Positions 26,490 to 34,531 of a DNA stretch of 34,531 bases are shown here, piece by piece; position 1 is the stretch's first letter, and each line of letters opens with the position of its first letter. The stretch spans positions 1 through 34,531 of the forward strand of contig DYRR01000005.1 of NCBI GenBank assembly GCA_020718605.1. The letters run 5' to 3'. The position numbers were made by a program, and so were the translations under genes. The notes beneath the pieces were generated by a model. The model searched no databases, was not told the DNA's origin, and saw only the letters and a list, made by a program, of their open reading frames with translations. The stretch is from Chthoniobacter flavus (GTDB lineage: Bacteria; Verrucomicrobiota; Verrucomicrobiia; Chthoniobacterales; CAKUMP01).

Positions 26490-27038
26490 ATGAGCGCACC
26501 TTCGATCCCCAGCCCGGAAAAGCACGTCACGATCTACAGCGATGGCGGGTGTCATGGAAATCCGGGGCCGGGCGGTTGGGCTGCGGTGCTTGTGTATGGT
26601 GAACGCACCCGTGAGATCTCGGGTGGCGAGTCGGCGACAACCAATAACCGCATGGAATTGCTCGCGGCGATTCGTGCCCTGGAAGCGTTGAAAGAACCCT
26701 GTGTCGTGTCGTTTCATACCGACTCGAAATATGTGAAATCGGGCATCACCGAATGGCTGCGGAAGTGGAAGGCCGCGGGTTGGCGTGCGCGGAGCAGGAA
26801 TCCCGTGAAGAACATTGACCTCTGGCAGGCATTGGATCTCGCCGCTTCCAGACACCAGATCCAGTGGAAATGGGTGCGGGGTCATGCCGGAAACAAATTC
26901 AACGAGCAATGCGACCGCCTGGCCACGGAACAGATCACCCACATCAAGAGCCACCACACCCCCGCACAACTCAAAACCAGCCTCGGGGCTTTCGAGGCCG
27001 CAAAGCACCCAGGCCCGTCAAAACTGGAATTGTTTTAG
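26490..27038 (+). CDS. rnhA: ribonuclease HI
   Basis: This enzyme degrades the RNA strand of RNA-DNA hybrids. The catalytic carboxylates are D18 ([15 protein letters not shown]), E56 ([10 protein letters not shown]), D78 (FHTDSKYV) and D142 (NEQCDRLA), and [13 protein letters not shown] supplies the handle region. There are 182 residues with a 30-residue C-terminal extension beyond the core ([15 protein letters not shown]). The ATG lies 203 bases from the divergent sdhC gene. Confidence 0.95.
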   Translation: MSAPSIPSPEKHVTIYSDGGCHGNPGPGGWAAVLVYGERTREISGGESATTNNRMELLAAIRALEALKEPCVVSFHTDSKYVKSGITEWLRKWKAAGWRARSRNPVKNIDLWQALDLAASRHQIQWKWVRGHAGNKFNEQCDRLATEQITHIKSHHTPAQLKTSLGAFEAAKHPGPSKLELF

Positions 27039-27068
27039 GTCCACCCAACGTCATGTCCGGGCCGCAAA

Positions 27069-29708
27069 TTGTCTGGCGTAACGGCGGGGCTTCATTCAGA
27101 AATATCTCCCGTGCCAGATTCAGCCTCCCCATCCACAACCCGCCCCGCCTTGGAACGCATCCGGGTCCGGGCCAAATTTTTCTTTGAGGGCGACCGGAAA
27201 TTTTTCATCAAGGGTGTGACCTACGGTCCGTTCGCGCCCGACGCTGCGGGGGATTATTTCGGGGCGCCCGGGCGTGTCCGTGAGGACATGGCACTGCTCC
27301 GGGAGATGGGGGCGAATTTGTTGCGCGTGTACTACGTTCCTCCGCGCTGGTTCATGGATCGGTGCGCCGAGGCGGGGGTGCGCGTGCTCATCTCGATCCC
27401 CTGGGCCGAGCATTTGGACTTTCTCTCGGGTCAGACCCGCAAAGAGGCCGAGACGGCGGTGCGCGAGGGGGTGCGTGCGCATCGCGGGCATCCGGCGGTG
27501 TTTGGCTACCTCGTCGGCAACGAAATCCCAAGCTCCATGGTCCGTTGGCTTGGAGCGGGGCGGGTCACGGAATTTGTCGAGCGCCTCATCGAGATCGGGC
27601 GCACCGAAGATCCCGCCGCGCTGTTTTCCTATGCGAGTTATCCGCCCACGGAATATCTGCTGCCGCAGAATGTGGATTTCTACACGTTCAATGTCTATCT
27701 GCACCGGCGGGAGGATTTTGAGAAATATCTGGCCCGGCTCCAGAACCTGGCCGTGGATCGCCCGCTGGTGATGGGTGAGTTCGGGATGGATACCATCCGG
27801 CATCCCGAGGAGGAGCAGGCGGAGATGCTGCGCTGGCACATCGAGAGCGTCGTGCGGGGCGGTCTTGCGGGCACGATCCTCTATGCCTGGACCGATGAAT
27901 GGTTCCGGGGCGGCATGGAGATTCTGGACTGGGCTTTCGGGCTTGTGCGGCGCGACCGTTCCCTCAAGCCGGCCTATGGGACCGTGAAAAAACTGTTTAC
28001 CGGCGACGGCCCGCTCACTGTCCGGACCGGCCTCGACCGGTATCCGAAAGTCTCGGTGATCGTGTGTTCCTACAATGGCGCGAAGACCCTGGGCGAGTGT
28101 CTGGAAAGCCTCCAACATCTCAATTATCCGGACTACGAGGTCGTTCTGGTCGATGACGGCTCGAAGGACAACACGCAGGAGATTGTGAAGGCTTTCCCGT
28201 CGGTCGTGAATATCGTGCAGACGAATATGGGGCTGAGTTACGCGCGCAATGCCGGCGCGGCGGCGGCCTCCGGCGAGATCTATGCGTACACCGACTCCGA
28301 TTGCATGGCCGATCCCGACTGGCTCTACTATCTGGTGGGGACATTGCTCTCGGGGGAATACGCGGGAGTGGGCGGCCCGAACATATCGCCCCCGGCGGTG
28401 AACTGGGTTCAGGCTTCGGTCTCTGCGGCACCGGGCGGTCCCAGCCATGTGCTGCTCACCGACACCGTCGCGGAACATATCCCCGGCTGCAACATGGCCT
28501 TCCACGCCGCGGCATTCTGGAACATTGGGGGCTTTGACACGGAGTACAGGAAAGCCGGGGACGACGTGGATTTTTGCTGGCGCCTGCAGACCGGGGGCGG
28601 CGTGATCGCGTTCAGCCCCTCGGCGATCGTGTGGCATTACCGCCGGTTCACACTCCAGGCGTTCCGCAAACAACAGGAGGGCTACGGCGAGGCCGAGTCC
28701 ATGCTGCGGTTCAAGCATCTCATCTTCTTCGGCCCCACGGGGACTGCAAAATGGAAAGGCCAGATCTACGGCGCGACGCGGTTCACCTGGCTGGGCGGAC
28801 GGCCGATCATCTACCACGGGGTGTTTGGCAGCGGACTCTTCCAATCGGTCTATCCCGTTCCGCAATCCGAGGTGGCGGGCTACCTGAGCAGCATCGAGTG
28901 GGTCGTGCTCACGATTTTCATGTTCGTGTTGTCGATCCCGTTGAAGGACATCCGGATTCTTCCCTACCTCATGTTCCTGGGGACATTTCTCGTGGCGCTT
29001 TCCTACATGCTAAATGCCCGGATCGAACCCAAGTTTGACACGGTGCGGGCGCGGCTGCTTGTGATGGGGCTGGCCCTGCTGCAGCCGCTGGTGCGCGGCT
29101 GGGCCCGGTATTTCACCTGGCTCAAGTTCAAGCGCACCCCCGAACGCGTGATCAGCACTCCCGAAAGCGATTTTGCGCCCACCCGCGGGATGAGCATCAA
29201 CCGGCTGCGTTTTTGGAGCGAAGAGGGCAGAGGACGCGAGGAATTGCTGGCCGCCACCGCCCACTCGCTCGAAGAGGAAGGTTGGCGCTACTCCACCGAT
29301 ACCGGTTGGACGGATTGGGATTTTCAGATCTACGGCAATTTTTGGTGGAGCGTGAAGATGCGTTCGGTCACGGAGTATCACGGCGGGCCGAAATGCCTCA
29401 CCCGTGTCTCCTTTCGCTGCCGGGCGGTGGTCACGACCGTGTTGCTCAATGCCGTCATTCTTGGCGTGCTTGGCTGGCGCGAGATTTTTGGCCATGGCTC
29501 TCCCTGGTGGCTGTGGCTTCCCTATGGCGGGTTTGTGCTGCTCCTCATGGTGCGCGCCCACCGGCTCAAGCGCCGCGCCGCGCATCTCGTGGAGGCTGCC
29601 GCCACCCGGATCGGACTCACCCGCATCGGACGCAGAAAATCGCGGACAAAATCCCGGGACAAGGAATCCGATCCGGCCGTTCCCACATCGGCGAGCCCGG
29701 GAAACTAA
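27069..29708 (+). CDS. glycosidase-like / GT2 glycosyltransferase fusion membrane protein
   Basis: A fusion of up to 879 residues. Residues about 40-310 form a glycoside hydrolase clan-A-like barrel (FFIKGVTYGPFAPD, MGANLLRVYYV) with a likely acid/base glutamate in VGNEIPSS (E152) and a likely nucleophile in VMGEFGMDT (E237). Residues about 325-560 are a GT2 glycosyltransferase (VSVIVCSYNGAKTLGECLES, VLVDDGSKDN, TDSDCMADP, GDDVDFCWRLQ). Hydrophobic segments at about 640-690 and near 780-820 suggest membrane anchoring, with a soluble stretch (WSEEGRGREELL) between. It may build a cell-surface polysaccharide; the substrate is unknown. The start is TTG 27069 or GTG 27111; no ATG precedes the conserved part. 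rnhA ends 31 bases upstream. Confidence 0.8.
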   Translation: MSGVTAGLHSEISPVPDSASPSTTRPALERIRVRAKFFFEGDRKFFIKGVTYGPFAPDAAGDYFGAPGRVREDMALLREMGANLLRVYYVPPRWFMDRCAEAGVRVLISIPWAEHLDFLSGQTRKEAETAVREGVRAHRGHPAVFGYLVGNEIPSSMVRWLGAGRVTEFVERLIEIGRTEDPAALFSYASYPPTEYLLPQNVDFYTFNVYLHRREDFEKYLARLQNLAVDRPLVMGEFGMDTIRHPEEEQAEMLRWHIESVVRGGLAGTILYAWTDEWFRGGMEILDWAFGLVRRDRSLKPAYGTVKKLFTGDGPLTVRTGLDRYPKVSVIVCSYNGAKTLGECLESLQHLNYPDYEVVLVDDGSKDNTQEIVKAFPSVVNIVQTNMGLSYARNAGAAAASGEIYAYTDSDCMADPDWLYYLVGTLLSGEYAGVGGPNISPPAVNWVQASVSAAPGGPSHVLLTDTVAEHIPGCNMAFHAAAFWNIGGFDTEYRKAGDDVDFCWRLQTGGGVIAFSPSAIVWHYRRFTLQAFRKQQEGYGEAESMLRFKHLIFFGPTGTAKWKGQIYGATRFTWLGGRPIIYHGVFGSGLFQSVYPVPQSEVAGYLSSIEWVVLTIFMFVLSIPLKDIRILPYLMFLGTFLVALSYMLNARIEPKFDTVRARLLVMGLALLQPLVRGWARYFTWLKFKRTPERVISTPESDFAPTRGMSINRLRFWSEEGRGREELLAATAHSLEEEGWRYSTDTGWTDWDFQIYGNFWWSVKMRSVTEYHGGPKCLTRVSFRCRAVVTTVLLNAVILGVLGWREIFGHGSPWWLWLPYGGFVLLLMVRAHRLKRRAAHLVEAAATRIGLTRIGRRKSRTKSRDKESDPAVPTSASPGN

Positions 29709-29759
29709 CCCCCGGGCCGCGAGGAATATCCGCGCAGTGTTTCCGATCCGGCCATCAGG

Positions 29760-30737
29760 ATGAGGACTTCCGATTTTTCCTACCACCTTCCCGAGGATCT
29801 GATTGCGGTGCATCCGCCGGTGCGGAGAGAGGATTCCCGGATGCTGGTGCTGGACCGCGCGACGGGTCGCGTTTCGCACCGCATGTTCCGCGATCTGCCC
29901 GGGTTCATGGAGCCGGGCGACCTTGCGGTGCTCAACGACACCCGTGTGATCCCGGCGAGACTGACGACCCGGGATCCCAACAATGAGATTCTGTTGCTGG
30001 AAAAACTGGAGGTCCGCACCTGGCTCTGCATCGTGAGACCGGGCCGCCGCTTCCGCTCCTCCGCCCGGGTTTCGATCGCCGACACCGTGGCCGAGGTGCT
30101 GGAAATCCGGGAGTCCGGCGAGCGGGTGGTGCGTTTCGACGACGACCCCGACCTGGACACCCACGGGGCCATGCCGCTTCCACCCTATCTCCGGCGTCCG
30201 GCACAGGCGGAGGACCGGGAGCGCTACCAAACGGTCTTTGCGGCGCAGCCCGGGGCCGTGGCCGCCCCCACGGCCGGACTGCATTTCACCCCGCAGATTC
30301 TGGCCGCCATTCCGCATGTGTTCGTGACGCTGCATGTCGGACCGGGCACCTTCGTGCCGGTCAAGGTCGCGGATCTTCGCGATCACCAGATGCATGAGGA
30401 GCGCTTTGCCATCTCGCAATCCACGGCGGACGCAATCCTCGGTGCGCGAAGAGTCCTGGCTGTCGGCACCACCACGGTGCGTGTGCTGGAGACGCTCGCC
30501 GCAGAATCCGCCGGTGTTGTGCGGGCGGGGGAGGGCCGGACCTCCATCTTTATTTACCCGCCCCATGAATTCCGCGCCGTGGACCGGCTGCTCACCAATT
30601 TTCATCTGCCCCAGTCCACGCTGCTCATGCTCGTGAGCGCGTTTGCGGGCCGGGAAGCCGTGCTGCATGCCTACGCGGAGGCCGTGCGGGAACGCTATCG
30701 CTTCTTCAGCTATGGCGATTGCATGCTGGTGCTGTGA
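29760..30737 (+). CDS. queA: S-adenosylmethionine:tRNA ribosyltransferase-isomerase
   Basis: This enzyme adds the ribosyl part of SAM to 7-aminomethyl-deazaguanine in tRNA to make epoxyqueuosine. Motifs: DFSYHLPEDLIAVHP, VLNDTRVIPARL, APTAGLHFT, VGPGTFVPVKV, HEERF, VGTTTVRVLET and LLTNFHLPQSTLLMLVSAFAG. The 325 residues are slightly shorter than the usual 340-360. It begins 52 bases after the GT fusion. Other queuosine genes are absent here. Confidence 0.94.
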   Translation: MRTSDFSYHLPEDLIAVHPPVRREDSRMLVLDRATGRVSHRMFRDLPGFMEPGDLAVLNDTRVIPARLTTRDPNNEILLLEKLEVRTWLCIVRPGRRFRSSARVSIADTVAEVLEIRESGERVVRFDDDPDLDTHGAMPLPPYLRRPAQAEDRERYQTVFAAQPGAVAAPTAGLHFTPQILAAIPHVFVTLHVGPGTFVPVKVADLRDHQMHEERFAISQSTADAILGARRVLAVGTTTVRVLETLAAESAGVVRAGEGRTSIFIYPPHEFRAVDRLLTNFHLPQSTLLMLVSAFAGREAVLHAYAEAVRERYRFFSYGDCMLVL

Positions 30738-30777
30738 CCGCGTTCCAACGGCACCCGGCAGACGGCGCCAACCCACA

Positions 30778-30794
30778 ACCCCGCGCACCGGGGT
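30778..30794 (+). terminator. hairpin after queA
   Basis: ACCCCG-cgcac-CGGGGT makes a 6-base stem with a 5-base loop, about 40 bases after the queA stop, followed by a T-rich stretch (ggatttcttgctttcc) rather than a clean T run. It could be a weak intrinsic terminator. Confidence 0.35.
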
Positions 30795-30845
30795 GGATTT
30801 CTTGCTTTCCATCCCTCCATTTAGTTGGCTAATCTGCGCACCCTC

Positions 30846-32150
30846 ATGTCCCCCACATCCCTCATTCCCATTTTTTTAGTTGCCGTTTCTGCGGCCGTCT
30901 CTGCCGACACGCTCACTCTCACCGACGGGCGAAAGCTCTCGGGAAAGGTGATCGAGGAAACCGCCGACGGAGTCCTTTTTGAAACACAGGTGTCGGCCAG
31001 CATCGTCGATACCAAGATGATCTCCAAAGACGAGATCGACAAGATCGAGCGGAAGAGCCCCGAAGACAAGGCATGGACTGCCCTCGCCAGCCTCAAGCCC
31101 GGGCCAAACAGCCTGACGTCGGCAGCCTACGACAACATCATCGTCACGCGCCTGGAGGCCCATCTCCGGCAGTTCCCGCAATCGACCCACAAAGGCGAAA
31201 TCGAGGGAATGATCGAAGCGTTCCGGCAGGAAAAAGCCCGGGTCGAAGCGGGGGACGTGAAGCTGGGGGGGCGGTGGATCACCGCGGAGGAGGTGGAAAA
31301 AAATGGCGCGGAAATCGAATCCTGCCAAATTTTCGAAGCGATGAAAGACTCGCTGCGCCAGCGTGATTTCAGCACCGCCCTGAACACCTTTGAAACGCTG
31401 GAAAAAAAATATCCCGGCACCAGTGTGTTTCCAGATGCGCTGGATCTTGCGCGCCAGGCCCTCACCGCTTTCCGGGGGGACTTGGAACTGCGCGCCGCAG
31501 CCCTGAAGCGTTATCAGGAGAAATGGAAGCAGAGCTACGAGAACAACACCCTGGCCGATCAGAAGCAGCAGCTCGATTATTACGCCAATCAGGAAAAGGA
31601 AAAAGCCCTGTCAACCCTCGCCAAGGCGAAGGAAGCGGGGCTCAAGTGGGTGCCGATCATCGAACGCAACGAGGACAGCCTGGTTGAGCTCCAAAAGCTG
31701 GTGCCCACCGAGATGCAGCGGCTCATCGCGCTGGATTCCACGAAAATGCGCGATGCCCTCGCCAAACTTGGGGAAGCCGAAGCCAAACTGGCCGACAACG
31801 ATTTCGAATCCGCCTCGGCACTGGTGACGGAAGCCAAAGCGCTCTGGCCCGCTCTGGATCGCGCCACCCGTCTCCTGGCCGAGATTCCCGCGCTCAAGGA
31901 AAAAGCGGTGAAGGTCGCCATGGCAACCCCGGTCGCCACTCCCACCCCGGCGGCAACCCCGGCGGCGGATGAGGAGAAGACCAAGGCGTCTGTCGCGTCC
32001 GCCCCCGCAAGCGAAGCGGCACCGGAGAAAAAACCATTTTACATGACCACCATGGGCGCCGTCGCCATCGCCGCCGGTGCCCTGGTGCTGGTCGGCGGAC
32101 TTTCCCTGTTGGGCAAGCTGCGCGGGAACAAACCCACCGTAGGGGAATAA
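30846..32150 (+). CDS. secreted or membrane-anchored coiled-coil protein, unrecognised
   Basis: A 434-residue protein from ATG 30846 (MSPTSLIPIFLVAVSAAVSA), with a signal peptide; the track's TTG start is less likely. A short beta-rich region follows (DTLTLTDGRKLSGKVIEETA), then a long helical stretch with features of TPR or coiled-coil structure (FSTALNTFETLEKKYPGTSV, RDALAKLGEAEAKLADNDF). A proline/alanine-rich linker leads to a C-terminal membrane helix (MGAVAIAAGALVLVGGLSLL). The protein is probably anchored in the envelope. No specific function is recognised. Its stop overlaps the ATG of hisB (TAATG), so hisB depends on its translation or transcript. Confidence 0.7.
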   Translation: MSPTSLIPIFLVAVSAAVSADTLTLTDGRKLSGKVIEETADGVLFETQVSASIVDTKMISKDEIDKIERKSPEDKAWTALASLKPGPNSLTSAAYDNIIVTRLEAHLRQFPQSTHKGEIEGMIEAFRQEKARVEAGDVKLGGRWITAEEVEKNGAEIESCQIFEAMKDSLRQRDFSTALNTFETLEKKYPGTSVFPDALDLARQALTAFRGDLELRAAALKRYQEKWKQSYENNTLADQKQQLDYYANQEKEKALSTLAKAKEAGLKWVPIIERNEDSLVELQKLVPTEMQRLIALDSTKMRDALAKLGEAEAKLADNDFESASALVTEAKALWPALDRATRLLAEIPALKEKAVKVAMATPVATPTPAATPAADEEKTKASVASAPASEAAPEKKPFYMTTMGAVAIAAGALVLVGGLSLLGKLRGNKPTVGE

Positions 32151-32740
32151 TGAACCGAAAATCATCCATCCAACGGGCCACCGCCGAAACGCGGATCGCT
32201 GTCACCCTTGATCTGGACGGATCCGGAGCATCCCGGATCGCAACGGGCATTCCGTTTTTCGACCACATGCTCACTCTCTTTTCCAAGCATGGCCTGTTCG
32301 ATCTCGACGTGAATGCGGAGGGTGATCTCGAGGTGGATTTTCACCACACCGTGGAAGACACGGGCATCACTCTGGGACAGGCGTTTTCCAAAGCCCTGGG
32401 CGACCGGGCGGGCATCACCCGTTACGGGCATGCCTATGTGCCCATGGATGAGGCGCTGGTCCGCGCGGTGATCGATTTCAGCGGACGCCCCTTTCTGGAA
32501 TATCGCGCCCCCTCGGGTGTCGCGGCCATCGGCGGGTTTCCCTTCCAGCTCGTCGAGGAGTTCCTGCGCGGGTTTGCCGTGCATGCCGGGGTGAATCTCC
32601 ATGTCGAGATTCTTTATGGACGCGACGCGCATCACATGGCGGAGGGCGTCTTCAAAGCACTGGCAAAGGCATCCGGCACCGCCTGCCGCATCGATCCGCG
32701 TGTCCATGGCATCCCCAGCACCAAGGGATCGCTCGTCTGA
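32150..32740 (+). CDS. hisB: imidazoleglycerol-phosphate dehydratase
   Basis: This enzyme converts imidazoleglycerol phosphate to imidazoleacetol phosphate in histidine synthesis. Metal-binding histidines are in FFDHMLTLFSKHGLFD and VDFHHTVEDTG, and HHMAEGVFKALAKA is the second motif of the two repeated halves. The length of 196 residues is that of the monofunctional enzyme (no fused phosphatase). It overlaps the stop codon of the upstream coiled-coil gene. The next histidine gene, hisH, lies beyond a 337-base repeat-containing gap. Confidence 0.96.
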   Translation: MNRKSSIQRATAETRIAVTLDLDGSGASRIATGIPFFDHMLTLFSKHGLFDLDVNAEGDLEVDFHHTVEDTGITLGQAFSKALGDRAGITRYGHAYVPMDEALVRAVIDFSGRPFLEYRAPSGVAAIGGFPFQLVEEFLRGFAVHAGVNLHVEILYGRDAHHMAEGVFKALAKASGTACRIDPRVHGIPSTKGSLV

Positions 32741-33077
32741 TCCGGGTGCATTTCTGGGTCAGCGTCCCCGCCTGACCGGTAGCGCAGGCGTCCCACCTGT
32801 AGGACATCCCGGCGTCCCGCCGGATGCCTCCCCCCGGATGCGCTGTCGGCAAAGAGTTCCGGGCGGGACGCCCGAAACGGGTAGGGACAAGCGGCCCGCT
32901 TGTCCGGGAGCGAAGCCGCCCCCCGGCACACGGACGCGCGAGGCCGCACGCCCCTACCAATCGGCCAGCGTCTCGCCTGACCCAAAATATGCATCGAGGC
33001 TTGCCCCGGGGTTCTTTACTTTCGGCGCATTCGGGGCTGGCAATCCACGGGTTGTCCGACCATAGTCCGCGCTTCTT
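32741..33077. repeat. hisB-hisH spacer with REP-like hairpin cluster
   Basis: No gene is seen in these 337 bases. They contain several perfect hairpins with 5-base loops: CCGGC-gtccc-GCCGG (32809), CGGGC-gggac-GCCCG (32860) and GGACAAGC-ggccc-GCTTGTCC (32885-32905). GGTAGGG (32880) pairs with CCCTACC (32952). TGGGTCAG (32755) pairs with CTGACCCA (32977), bracketing the whole block of about 230 bases. CAGCGTCCCCGCCTGACC at 32760 recurs as CAGCGTCTCGCCTGACC at 32967. This is the make-up of REP or REPIN elements, which are mobilised by a RAYT transposase; a fragment of a similar protein lies at 34405. Confidence 0.65.
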
Positions 33078-33692
33078 ATGCCGGTCATTGCATTGATCAA
33101 CTACGACAGTGGCAACCTGCGCAGCGTCAGCCAGTCTCTGGTCGCAGCCGGAGCCGAGGTGCGTCTGGTTGGAGCACCAGATGCAATCCAGGGTGCGGAC
33201 GCCGTGGTGCTTCCCGGTGTGGGCTCTTTCGGCGATGCGGCGGCAAGTCTGAAATCCCGGGGTCTGTGGGACCCGGTGCGCGACTGGGTGGCCGCAGACC
33301 GGCCTTTCCTGGGAATCTGCCTCGGATATCAGCTTTTGTTCGAGTCCGGCGAGGAATCACCCGGTGTCGAAGGCTTCGGCATTTTCCCCGGCAAAGTCGT
33401 CCGGTTCGAAAACACCGGTCTCAAAATTCCGCACATGGGCTGGAACACCATCTCGCCGGTGAATCCCGGCGGGGATCTTTGGAGGGGGTTGCCGCCCGAT
33501 CCCCATGTGTTTTTCGTGCACAGTTATTATCCGGCACCGGACGATGACAGTCTCGTGAGTTCTTATTGCGATTACGGCGTCCGGTTCGCCGCAAGCATCC
33601 GCAGGGGGCGGGTGCGGGCCACTCAGTTTCACCCCGAGAAAAGCCAGGAGACCGGTCTGGCGATTCTGCGCAACTTCATTTCCAGCCTGTGA
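33078..33692 (+). CDS. hisH: imidazole glycerol phosphate synthase, glutaminase subunit
   Basis: A class I glutamine amidotransferase that supplies ammonia to HisF. The nucleophile C81 is in GICLGYQLLF, and H185 with E187 in TQFHPEKSQ completes the triad. IALINYDSGNLRSV and VVLPGVGSFGDAAASL are the usual N-terminal segments. The 204 residues are typical. Its TGA overlaps the GTG start of hisA (GTGA), so translation is coupled. Confidence 0.96.
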   Translation: MPVIALINYDSGNLRSVSQSLVAAGAEVRLVGAPDAIQGADAVVLPGVGSFGDAAASLKSRGLWDPVRDWVAADRPFLGICLGYQLLFESGEESPGVEGFGIFPGKVVRFENTGLKIPHMGWNTISPVNPGGDLWRGLPPDPHVFFVHSYYPAPDDDSLVSSYCDYGVRFAASIRRGRVRATQFHPEKSQETGLAILRNFISSL

Positions 33693-34423
33693 TTCTTCTG
33701 CCCGCAATCGATCTGATGGATGGAAAGGTCGTCCGCCTGCAACAGGGCCGGGCCGACCAGTGCACGGTGTATTCCGACAACCCCGCCGCGTTCGCCATGC
33801 GCTGGGAGCGCGAGGGGGGCGACTATCTGCATGTCGTGGATCTTGACGCCGCGTTCAGCGGGGAAGCCCGCAATCTGGAAAGCGTGCGGGCCATCGTTGC
33901 GGCGGTGAGTCTGCCCGTCGAACTTGGCGGCGGCATGCGTTCCGAAGAAGCCATCCGCAACGCCCTCGACGTCGGGGTTTCCCGGGTGGTCATCGGCACC
34001 CGCGCGGCGGAATCGGTGGCGTTTGTGAGGGACATGGTGGCCCGCTTCGGCGGCGGGCGCATTGCGGTCGGCATTGATGCCAAGCAGGGCATGGTCTCGG
34101 TGAAAGGCTGGACGGAATCCTCGGGGATCGCCGCCGTGGATCTGGCTCGCTCGATGGAGGATGCCGGAGTGGGCACCCTCATCTACACAGACATCGCGAC
34201 CGACGGCATGTTGACCGGACCCAACTATGCCGAGCTGGAAAAAATGCTCGCCACGGTGGATATCCCGCTTGTGGCAAGCGGAGGAGTGGGCACCGTGGAT
34301 CACATCACGCGTCTTGCGGCGATGCCCGGATTATACGGTGCCATCATCGGCAAAGCACTCTACGACGGCACCGTCGATCTGGCCGATGCGCGAACCTGCG
34401 AAAGATGGATCCGTTCAAGGTAA
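33689..34423 (+). CDS. hisA: phosphoribosylformimino-AICAR phosphate isomerase
   Basis: A TIM-barrel isomerase of histidine synthesis. I start it at GTG 33689 (VILLPAIDLMDGKVVRLQQG), inside the hisH stop codon; the track's longer frame is hisH antiframe. Phosphate-binding loops ELGGGMRSEEAIR and SGGVGTVDHI, and the catalytic Asp residues in AIDLMDG and TDIATDGML, are intact. The 244 residues are normal. Its last codons overlap a transposase-tail frame. hisF is not in the window. Confidence 0.95.
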   Translation: MILLPAIDLMDGKVVRLQQGRADQCTVYSDNPAAFAMRWEREGGDYLHVVDLDAAFSGEARNLESVRAIVAAVSLPVELGGGMRSEEAIRNALDVGVSRVVIGTRAAESVAFVRDMVARFGGGRIAVGIDAKQGMVSVKGWTESSGIAAVDLARSMEDAGVGTLIYTDIATDGMLTGPNYAELEKMLATVDIPLVASGGVGTVDHITRLAAMPGLYGAIIGKALYDGTVDLADARTCERWIRSR

Positions 34424-34531
34424 AAATCGACCGACGTCTGAGAGGTGAAACTACAATGACAATGGCTTGGATTGCGGAGAGACTTCACGCTGGCACGGCT
34501 GGAACATTGGCAGTAGCTTTGCATCAGGAAA
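34405..34531 (+). pseudogene. 5'-truncated REP-associated-type transposase tail
   Basis: An open frame of 42 codons runs off the right edge. It reads MDPFKVKIDRRLR and then MAWIAERLHAGTAG, which resembles the C-terminal helix-turn-helix tail of REP-associated (RAYT/IS200-like) transposases common in Verrucomicrobia. The Tyr/HUH catalytic domain should lie upstream, but that space is hisA coding sequence, so the gene is cut. The window end hides the rest. The family call rests on memory of similar tails and is moderate. Confidence 0.5.

Noticed and set aside
31920-31970. tandem repeat in the coiled-coil gene
   Set aside because: The Pro/Ala/Thr-rich linker (ATPVATPTPAATPAA) is a normal low-complexity linker in frame.
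32741-33077. CRISPR array or tRNA in the hisB-hisH gap
   Set aside because: The hairpins differ in sequence and spacing and there are no regular spacers; no cloverleaf or CCA end is seen.

Overview
The window looks like chromosomal DNA of a GC-rich Gram-negative bacterium, most likely a member of the Verrucomicrobia. Seen directly: a Tol-Pal pair with a lipobox, several signal peptides, high GC, and a single-subunit cytochrome b type sdhCAB operon. The phylum is an inference from protein style, from the GC-rich hairpin repeats and from a transposase-tail fragment at the right edge. I did no database search. Almost no gene has a Shine-Dalgarno sequence; starts are instead preceded by C/T-rich triplets such as CCC or CTC.

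Layout. 1-200: a truncated PIN-domain (VapC-like) remnant. 204-6092 (minus): a six-gene run of a small membrane protein, an APH-fold kinase, cysK, a TPR membrane protein, a MutT-like protein and recD2. 6114-8720 (plus): a CPBP/CAAX-type membrane protease, an unrecognised 51-residue membrane protein and nadE. 8866-13625 (plus): a tightly coupled sugar operon with a fucose/arabinose-isomerase-family protein, split transketolase N and C subunits and a glycerol-kinase-like FGGY kinase. 13586-16210 (minus): aguA, aguB and a secreted cyclophilin, with aguA overlapping the kinase tail to tail. 16411-17717 (minus): two adjacent proteins with a TPM-like region. 17764-18294 (plus): PduO-type cobalamin adenosyltransferase. 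18441-19667 (minus): argG. 19784-22581 (plus): tolB, pal and an aldo/keto reductase preceded by an unusual micro-ORF. 22771-26286 (minus): sdhCAB with a promoter and operator-like palindrome. 26490-30737 (plus): rnhA, a large glycosidase-like/glycosyltransferase fusion and queA. 30846-34423 (plus): a secreted coiled-coil protein, hisB, an intergenic repeat cluster, hisH and hisA. 34405-34531: the tail of a REP-associated-type transposase.

Most genes are central metabolism: NAD, cysteine, arginine, histidine, polyamines, succinate oxidation and queuosine. The most interesting items are the isomerase/split-transketolase/kinase operon, whose substrate is not evident; the pervasive lack of Shine-Dalgarno sequences; the REP-like elements together with a transposase remnant; the micro-ORF with a duplicated start site; and the glycosidase-like/GT2 fusion. 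I saw no CRISPR array, tRNA, rRNA or complete insertion sequence, and I do not claim a wholly new system.
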